DNA of 39,235 nucleotides, taken from the NCBI GenBank assembly GCA_029959905.1, contig JASCNZ010000025.1, positions 1-39,235 on the forward strand, in the 5' to 3' direction. Each line of letters starts with the position of its first letter. The stretch's first letter is position 1. The notes below the pieces were generated by a model that had not been told where the DNA came from, did no database searches, and was given only the letters and a program-made list of their open reading frames with translations. Positions 19,701 to 28,700 of this stretch are shown here, one piece after another. Source of the DNA: Microbacteriaceae bacterium PS02344. GTDB lineage: Bacteria; Actinomycetota; Actinomycetes; Actinomycetales; Microbacteriaceae. The position numbers and the translations under genes are program-made.

Positions 19701-22700
19701 CCACCACGGGTGTACCACGACCGGTGACGACGCTGACGATCGCCCCGGCGTCGACGTCGGCCTGCGTGAGGATGGTCGTCGCGGTCGCCGTGACGCTCTG
19801 GTCCGGCGCGAGCGAGAACGGCGTGCCGTCCTGCCAGTCGTAGGTCGGCGCAGACGTGCCGGCCAGCGCGTCGGTCAGCGTGACGCCGTTCAGCGTGACG
19901 TTCCCGGTGTTGCGCAGCACGTACGTCCAGGTGACGACGGATCCCGCCGCAGCACCCTCGGGAAGGACCCCGCTGTTGCTCACGACGAGCGCCGGCGCCG
20001 ACCGCTCGGTCGCCACGATGCTCGCGTCGCTGACGACCTCGACCGCCACGGGCCCCTGAGGACCGGGGGCCGTGCCCGCGGCGCGTGCGACGTTCTCGAC
20101 CGATCCGGCATCGATGTCGGCCTGCGTGAGGACGTAGGTCGCGGATGCCGTGGCCGACTCACCGGGGGCGAGCACTCCCTCGGTGAGGGGCCACGTCGCC
20201 GGGGCGAGCACCACGCCCGGGCGGTCATCGGTCAGGGTGAGGCCCGAGACGGTGACGTTGCCGGCGTTGGTGAGCGTCAGCGCATACGTGATGGTGTCGC
20301 CGACCCCGGCCTCGCCCGGCAGCGTCCCGCCGACCTTCGTCAGCGTCAGCTGCGCGCGCTGGGCGCCCGTCGCCACCGAGACGTCGTCGGACGCGCTGAC
20401 CGCCGCGCCCGCCGGGGTCAGACCAGCCACGGTCGCGGCGTTCACCACGGTGCCGGCGTCGACATCCGCCTGGGTGATCGTGTAATCGGCCGCGGCGGTC
20501 GCCGTCGCCCCCGGTGCGAGCACGCCGGTGGCACCGGGCCAGACGATCGCCGGGTCGACCCCCTCGATGCTGTCGGCGAGTTCGACTCCGGACAGGGTGA
20601 CGTTGCCCGTGTTCGTGAACGAGAAGGAGAACCGGATCGTGTCGCCCGCCTCGCCCGCGTCCCCGTCGACGACGGCGCCCGTCTTGCTGAGGGTGAGGGT
20701 GCCCGCGGCGCCCACGGGAACCGTGACGGCGGCCGTGCGCTCGATCGTCGTGCCACCCGGTACGGTCGCGGAGACGTCGGCGGTGTTGGTCACGCCGCCC
20801 GCGTCGACGTCGGCCTGCGTGAGGACGACCGATGCCCGCGCGGTGGCGGTCTGCCCCGGCGCCAGCTCGCCCGCGGCGCCCGGCCAGGTGAACGACACCG
20901 GCGAGAGTCCGGGCAGAGCATCCGTCAACGCGATGTTCGAGAGCGTGACATTGCCGGCGTTGCGCAGTGTGAACGAGAACTCGACCGTCTCACCCGCACG
21001 CCCGGTGGCACCGGAGGCGAGCACGCCGCGTTTGACGACCTCGAGGTCGGGGGCTGCGGCCGCGGTGGTGACGCTCCGCGACGCCGAACCGGAGACAGCG
21101 GGTCCCGACGGCGGGGTGCCGGTGGCGGTCGCGGTGTTCGCGATGGTCCCGGCGTCGACATCGGCCTGGGTGATGCGGTGGGTGGTCGTCGCTGACACGC
21201 TCTGGCCGGGCTGCAGCGTGCCGGTCGCCCCGGGCCACGGGCCGTAGGCGAGCGGCGTGAGACCGGGAGCGGGGTCGGTCAGGGCGACGCCCGTGAGCGT
21301 CACGTTCCCCGCGTTCGTGGCGGTGAGCGTGTAGACGACCAGGTCGCCCACTCCCCCGCTGCCCGACACGGTCGCCGTCTTCGCGGCGGTGATCGTCGGC
21401 GCCGCTGACGCGGTGGAGAGCACCACGGTCGGGGAGACCGCGTTCACGGCGGCACCGGCGGGAGTGCGCCCGGAGACGGTGGCCGTGTCGGTGATGGAAC
21501 CGACGTTCACGTCGGACTGCCGCACCGTGTACGTGGCGGTCGCGGTGACCGCCTGGTTCGGGTCGAGCGTGCCCGGTGTGCCCGACGGCCACGCGCCGTA
21601 GCTCAGCGCCGACAGGCCGTTGTGTGGGTCGGTCACCACGACGCCCGTGAGGGTGACGTTGCCGGTGTTGCGCACGGTGTAGGTGTAGGTGACCGTGTCG
21701 CCGACGGCGCCGTCGCCGGCGGTGTAGGCGCCGGTCTTGTCGAGCACGATCCGCGGGGCGGCGGCGAGAGGCACGGTCGCGGCGCTCACCGCGGTCGCGG
21801 CCTGACCCCGAGCGGGTGCGCCGGTGGCGCTCACCGTGTTCGCGACGGAGCCGGCGTTGACATCCGACTGCCGGGCGACGCTCGTGGCGGTGGCGGTGAC
21901 GCTGGCGCCGGGGGCGAGGGTGCCCGTGACGCCGCCCGGCCACGGGGCGTACGCGAGCTCGCTGATTCCGGGCAGCGAGTCGGCCGCCGTCACCCCGGTG
22001 AGGGTGACGTTGCCGGTGTTGCGGAGCACCACGGTCCACGTGATCGTCTCGCCGGCGACACCGGTGGCACCCGCCGGAAGCGCACCGGACTTCGTCACCT
22101 GCAGCTGCGGCACGCCCGCGGCTGTGGGGGTCGTGACCGCGGGCGATGCACCGCTCACGGCGGTGCCGCCGAGCGAGGTGCCGGTGGTGGTCGCCACGTT
22201 CACGAGGGTGCCGGCGTCGACGTCGGCCTGCGTGATGGTGTGCGAGGTCGTCGCGGTGACCGACTGCCCCGGTGCGAGGGTGCCCGCCGTGCCCGGCCAG
22301 GTGTACTGCAAAGGGGTGAGACCCGGCAGCGTGTCGGAGATCGCGACCGACCGGAGCGTGACGTTGCCGGTGTTGGTGGCGGTGATCGTGTAATCGACCA
22401 CGTCGCCCACGGAACCGCTGCCGCCGACGATGGCGGACTTGGTGGTCGCCACCGCGGGACCCGCCGGAGCCGTCGCGAGCACGACGGCGGGAGAGGATGC
22501 CCCGACCGCCGGGCCGCTCGGCGGCGTGCCGGAGACCGTGGCGGTGTTGGTGATGCTTCCGGTGTCGACGTCGGCCTGCGTGACGGTGTACGTCGCGGTG
22601 CCGGTGACCTGCTGACCCGGAGCCAGGGTGCCGGCGTCGGCCGGCCAGGCGAGAGCGAGCGGGCTGAGACCGGGACGCGGGTCGGAGACGGTCACTCCCG

Positions 22701-25700
22701 TGAGAGTGACGTTGCCGGTGTTCTGTGCGGTGAATCGGTAGGTGACGACGCTGCCGACGGCGCCGCTGCCGCTGGTGTACGTGCCGGTCTTCGCCAGCGT
22801 CAGCGCGGCGGCGGGGGTGAGCGGGAGGGTTGCCGCGGCGGTCTGCTCCAGGGGCGCACCCCCGGGCGCCGCGGCGGTGGCGGTGGCGGTGTTGGCCACG
22901 GCGCCGGCATCCACGTCGGCCTGGGTCAGCGCGCGCGTCGCCGTCGCCGTGATGCTCTGGCCCGGCTGCAGGGTGCCGGTCGCGCCCGGCCACGCGGCGA
23001 CCGTGATCGGCGAGAGGCCGGGCAGGGTGTCGGCGAGCGCGACACCGGTGAGGGTCACGTTGCCGGGGTTGCGCACGGTGAAGGTGTAGGTGACCACGTC
23101 GCCCGCTCGTCCGGTGGAACCGGCGGGCAGCGCGGCGCTCTTGGTGAGGGCGAGCTGCGGGCTGGCGGTGACCGTCGCAGTGTCGCGGGTCGCCGCGCCG
23201 GTGACCGGCACCCCTCCTGGTGCGGTCGCCGCGGCGGTGGCGCGGTTGCGGATCGTGCCGGCGTCGACGTCGGTCTGCGTGATCACATAGCTGCCGCGGG
23301 CCGTGGCGGCCTGCCCCGGCCCGAGTGTGCCGGCGGTGCCGGGCCAGGTGATCGCGAGACCGGACAATCCCGGGAGCTCGTCGGCGATCGTCACGCCGGT
23401 GAGCGTCTGGTTTCCGGTGTTCTCCACGCGGATGCCGTACTGCACGACGTCGCCCACGCGACCGCTGCCACCCACGGTGGCGGTCTTGGTGACGGCCAGC
23501 CCGGGGGCGGCCGCGACGGTGGGCACCGTGGCGGTGGAGCTCGCGGAGACGACGGTGCCGTTCGAGGCGCGTCCGCTGACGGAGGCGATGTTGCGCACCG
23601 AGCCGGCGTCGACGTCGGCCTGGCGCACCGTGTAGGTCGCGGTGCCCGTGGCGGTCTGCCCTGGCGCGAGGGCGCCGACCGCTCCGGGCCATGTGAGGGT
23701 GGGGGTGCCGAGACCAGCGAGCGTGTCGGTGAGCGCGACGCCGCCGAGCGAGACCGTGCCCGTGTTGCGGATGCTGAACGTGAACGTGATGATGCTGCCC
23801 GGGCCGCCGGTGCCCGAGGTGATCGCGCCGGTCTTCGTGACGGCGATCGCGGGAGCGGCGGCGATCGGCACGGTCGCGATGCCCGTTCCCGAGACGGCGG
23901 CGCCGCGCGGCGGCTGCCCGGTCGCCGTGGCGGTGTTGGCGACCGCGCCGGCGTCGACGTCGCTCTGGGAGAGCGTATACGTCGCGGTGCCGGTCACGGC
24001 GGCGCCGGGCGCGAGCGTGCCTGCTGCTCCGGCCCAGCCGGTCAGGGGGACCGCGCCGCCGGCGATGAGCGGGTCGGCGAGCGCGACGCCGGTGAGGGTG
24101 ACGTTGCCCGGGTTGCGCACGGTGAACGCGTACGAGACCGTGTCGCCCGCGACGCCGCTGCCGTTCAGCGTCCCCGTCTTGGTCACGGCGATGCCGGGGG
24201 CGAGCGGCGCCGTGGCAGTGACGACGGGGCCCGAGGATGCCTCGACGGCCGTGCCCCGACCCGTGCCTCGCGCCGTGGAGGTGTTGCTGATCGAGCCCGC
24301 ATCCACGTCCGCCTGGGTGACGGTGTACGTGGCCGTCGCGGTCGCGCTCTGCCCGGGGGCGAGGGTTCCCGAGGTGCCCGGCCAGGTGTAGGTCAGCGCC
24401 GACAGCCCGGGGAGGGGGTCGGCGATCGAGACGCCGGTGAGGGTGACGTTTCCGGAGTTGGTGGCGCGGAACGTATACGTGACGGTGCTGCCCACGCCGC
24501 CGCCGGCGCCGCTGGCCGACTTCGTCGTCGTGATCGCGGGAGCCGCGGGAACGGTGGGGACGGAGACCTCGCTCGAGGTGGCCGTGACCTCGGCTCCGGT
24601 CGGCGGTGTGCCGCGCACGGTCGCCGTGTTCCGCGCCGCGCCGGCATCGACGTCGCTCTGACGGATCGCGTACGTCGCGGTCGCCGTCACGGTCTGGTTC
24701 GGCTGCAGGGTACCCGCGGTGCCCGGCCACGTGTAGGTGAGCGCGGACAGGCCGGGGTGCGGATCGTCGACGGCGACACCGGTGAGGGTCACGTTGCCGG
24801 TATTCGTGGCCCGGAACGTGTAGGTGATCGTGCTGCCCACGCCTCCGGAGCCGGCGGTGACGACGCCGGTCTTGGTGATCGAGACGCTCGGCACCGAGGC
24901 GAGCGAGATCGTCGCCGGGGCGCCGGGACTGGTGACCGCGGGGCCCGTCGGCGGCGTCCCCGACCCGGTGGCGGTGTTGCTGACGGCGCCGGCGTTCACG
25001 TCGGCCTGGGTGATGACCGACGTCGCGCTGGCGGTGACGACCTGCCCGGGGGCGAGCACGCCCGCCGTACCGCTCGGCCAGGTGCCGTAGACGGGGGCGG
25101 AGATGCCGGGCAGGGAGTCGGACGCCGAGACCGCCGTGAGCGTGACGTTGCCGGTGTTGCGGAGGCTGATGGTCCACACGATCGTGTCGCCGGCACGGCC
25201 GGTGGCCCCGCTCTGCAGCGCACCGCTCTTCGTGGCGACGATCCCCGGGGCGGCGGGGGCCGTGGCGGTGGTGATGGTCGGGGAGGAACTCGTCGTGGTG
25301 GTGGTGCCGTACTGCGCGGTCGCGCTGGCGGTATTGCGCACGGCGCCGGCGTCGATGTCGGCCTGTCGGATCGTGTAGGTCGCCACGGCGACGACCGTCT
25401 GCCCGGGAGCGAGGCGGCCGGCTGCGCCCGGCCAGGTGGAGGTGAAGGCCGACAGCCCCGGAAGGGGGTCGGAGATCGTCACACCCGTGAGGGTGACGTT
25501 GCCCGTGTTGGTGGTCCGCACGGTGTAGGTGATGACATCGCCGACGCGTGCGCTGCCCGAGACCGCTGCGGTCTTGGTGGTGGACGTCGCGGGTGCTGCG
25601 GCGACCGTCGCGACGCGCGTCGTCGGCGAGCTGGCCGTCGTGGTGGCGCCGGCGGGGGTGCGTCCACTCGCCGTGGCGGTGTTCGTCACCGATCCGGCAT

Positions 25701-28700
25701 CCACGTCGGCCTGGCGGATGCTGTACGTCGCCGTGCCGGTGACCGTCTGGCCGGGGGCCAGCGTACCGGCGGTCCCCGGCCATGTGTAGGTGATGGCCGA
25801 GAGTCCGGGGAGCGGGTCGGCGAGAGCGACCTGGGTGAGCGTGACGTTCCCGTTGTTGGTCGCCGAGAAGGTGTAGGTGACCGTGCTCCCGACACCGCCC
25901 GTGCCCGAGGTCACCGCTCCGGACTTGAGCACGGTGAGCGCGCTCGTCGGCGTGATGGGCACCGTGGCCGACCGCGTCTGGCTGAGGCGCGCGCCGATCG
26001 GCGGGCGGGCGGTCGCGGTGGCCGAGTTGGCGACGGCACCGGCGTCGACGTCGCTCTGGCGCAGGGTGTAGGTGGCGGTCGCCGTGACGGCTTGGCCGGG
26101 CGCGAGGATGCCCGGCGTGCCGGGCCAGGTGTAGGCGAGGGCCGAGAGTCCCGGGAGCGGGTCGGTGATCGCGGTCTCGCTGAGGGTGACGTTGCCGGTG
26201 TTGGTCAGTCGGAACGTGTAGGAGACGGTGTCACCGGCACGGCCCGTGCTGCCGGGGGTCAGCGCGCCGGATTTTGTGAGCGCGACAGCGGGGGCTGCGC
26301 TGGCGGTGGCGACGGTGGACTGCGCGCTGGGGGCGCTCAGTGTCGCCCCGGCGGGGGTGGTGGCGGTGCCGACGGCGGTGTTGCGCACGGCGCCGGCGTC
26401 GACGTCGGCCTGGGTGACGGTGTACGTCGCGGTGGCGGTCGCGGCCTGCCCGGGGGCGAGGCGGCCCGCGGTGCCGGGCCATGTGTACGCGAGAGGCGAG
26501 AGGCCGGCGAGCGGGTCGGCGATCGAAACGCCGGTCAGGGTGGTGTTTCCGGTGTTGCGGGCGGTGAAGGTGTAGGTGATGACGCTGCCCACGCCGCCGG
26601 TGCCGGAGGTATACGTTCCCGACTTCGTCGTCGAAAGGGCCGGGGCCGAGGCGATGGTCGCGATCTGGACCTGGGGGGAGGTGCCGGTGGCGGTGGCGCC
26701 GGAGGGGGTGCGTGCGGTGACGGTGGCGGTGTTGCGGACGGATCCCGCGTCGACGTCCGCCTGCGTGATCGTGTAAGTGGCGGTGGCGGTGGCGGTCTGC
26801 CCGACCGGGAGGAGTCCGGCGGTCGTGGTCGGCCAGGTGACGGCCGGAGGGGACAGCCCCGGGAGCGGGTCGACGAGCGACGCGTTCGCGAGCGTGACGT
26901 TGCCCGTGTTGGTGAACGTGAACGTGTAGGTGATGCGATCTCCGACACGGCCGGTCGCGCCGGAGGCCAGCGCACCGGTCTTGGTCACCGAGATGCCGGG
27001 GGCGGAGGCCAATGGCGTGACGCGGTTGCTCGACCCGACGGGCTTCACTCCGCCGTCGTTGTCGTCGGCGCTGACGGATGCCGTGTTCGCGACGGAGCCC
27101 GCGTCGACGTCGCTCTGGGTGAGCGTGTAGGTGGCGGTGGCGTTCACCGATTGTCCGGCGGTCAGCGTTCCGGCGGTGCCGGGCCACGAGCCGAACGTGA
27201 TGGGCGAGAGCCCCACGAGCGGGTCGGTGATGACGATGTTGGTCAGCGGCGCCTGTCCGGTGTTGGTGACGGTGAACGTGTAGGTGACCACGTCGCCGGC
27301 CCGACCGGATGCACCGGGGGCGAGCGCGCTCGTCTTCGCCAGCGACACGGCGCTGAGCAGGACGGTGGTGCTGTCGCTGTCCTGGGCGAGGTAGTTGCCC
27401 GCCACCGTGTAGGCGGTGGCCTCGGCGGTCGAGGTGTACCCGGTCGAGGAGGGTGCGCTCGCCGTGCACGTGAAGGTGGTGGACTCGAGAGGCGCGAGGG
27501 TGATGGCGCCGAGGTTGCGGGTGCAGTCGGCTTGGTCGTCGGTCACGGCGATGTTGCGCAGGGTGCCGGCGCCGGTGTTGGTGAGGCGCACGGTGAAGGT
27601 GGCCAACTCCCCCGCGGTGCGCGACTGGGTGTCGGCGGTGCCGTTGAACGTCTTCGAGACCTGCAGGCCGGCCGTGGGCACCGACAGCACCGCGTTGCGC
27701 AGCAGGTACGAGTCGCCGCTGGTGCCGAGGCGCAGGTTGACCCGCGAGTCGCCGGCGACGACGTTGGTCAGCGGGGTGGTCGCGACGTCGACGCTCTGGT
27801 TGGTGAAGGCCGTCGTTCCCGTGCCGGTATACCTGACAGAGCCCTCGGCCCGTCCGATGCCGAAGTTGTTGGTCGCGCCGGCCGGGTTCGGTATCGGCGT
27901 GAACGTGGTCGAGGTGCCCCGCGAGTACGACGCCGTGTCACCCGTGATGTTGCGGTCGCCCTCGAACAGCGTGAAGCCGGCGCGCGTGCCGGGAGCCACG
28001 GCGGTGAAGCCGTTGAAGGCCACGGTGAGGTCGGCGTCGGACGCCCCCTGACGCACGTGGCCCTCGTAATAGATGATGTTGTGCGGCACCGAGGCGGTGT
28101 TGCCGGGGATGTAGGTGCCGAAGTCGTAGACCACGGTGATCGACCAGCCCGCGTAGCATCCTGCGCCCGTGGGGGCCCAGATGTTCCCGGCTGACACCGT
28201 GACGGGCGCGCCCGTCGCGGCGTTCGCGAACGCCGAGGTCACATCGGCGCTCGCCGAGTAGTAGCGGGCCGTCGCTTGGGTCGTCGGGTCGACGAGCACG
28301 TTCGCGGGGGCGACCGAGGTGATGGCGTCGCCACCGACCTTCAGCTGCACGGCCCTCGTGAGGTAGCCGGTCGTCGATCCGGCCGGGAGCGTGGCCACGC
28401 CGCGGGCGGCGGAATACGTGGAGCAGAGCACCCGGGCGTCGCCCGTGAAGGCGCCCGTGTTGCCACTCCAGCTGAGGAAGGCCTTGACGACGGTCGAGCC
28501 CGCCGGCACGGAGATGGTCGCGCTCGAGGAGTTGGTGGTGAACCCCGTGACGGTGTTGCTGTTCGACATCACGAAGTTGTCGTTGACGTTCTCGGTATTG
28601 GTGCTCGAGGCGGCGTGCAGATCGTTGCACGTGCCGACGGTCGTCGATGACGCGGAGGTGCAGGCGAGGACGCCGTTGCCCGCCATGAGGAAGTCGCCGT

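Larger units (their letters stand above)
10880..27352 (-). repeat. Array of 47 tandem ~350-bp coding repeats
   Basis: I counted 47 consecutive units, numbered 1-47 from the N-terminus, each about 348-354 bp and each encoding one Ig-like domain. Unit n begins near 27352 minus 350 x (n-1). Most units are well diverged at DNA level, so this is an old array. The exception is one recent-looking duplication (units 26 and 38). A period-3 and period-6 order of unit types is visible at the protein level. Confidence 0.9.

Noticed and set aside
10880..27352. CRISPR array or satellite-type non-coding repeat
   Set aside because: The repeats are in-frame protein domains of ~350 bp with variation concentrated at synonymous and loop positions; there are no short identical repeats with spacers.
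10753..28194. Very long plus-strand open frames opposite the giant gene (10753-14835, 15940-18957, 21622-28194)
   Set aside because: They lie antisense to the repeat gene, encode Gly/Arg/Asp-rich sequence with no recognisable domains, and repeat with the same ~350-bp period. They are by-products of G/C-biased codons on the real strand.
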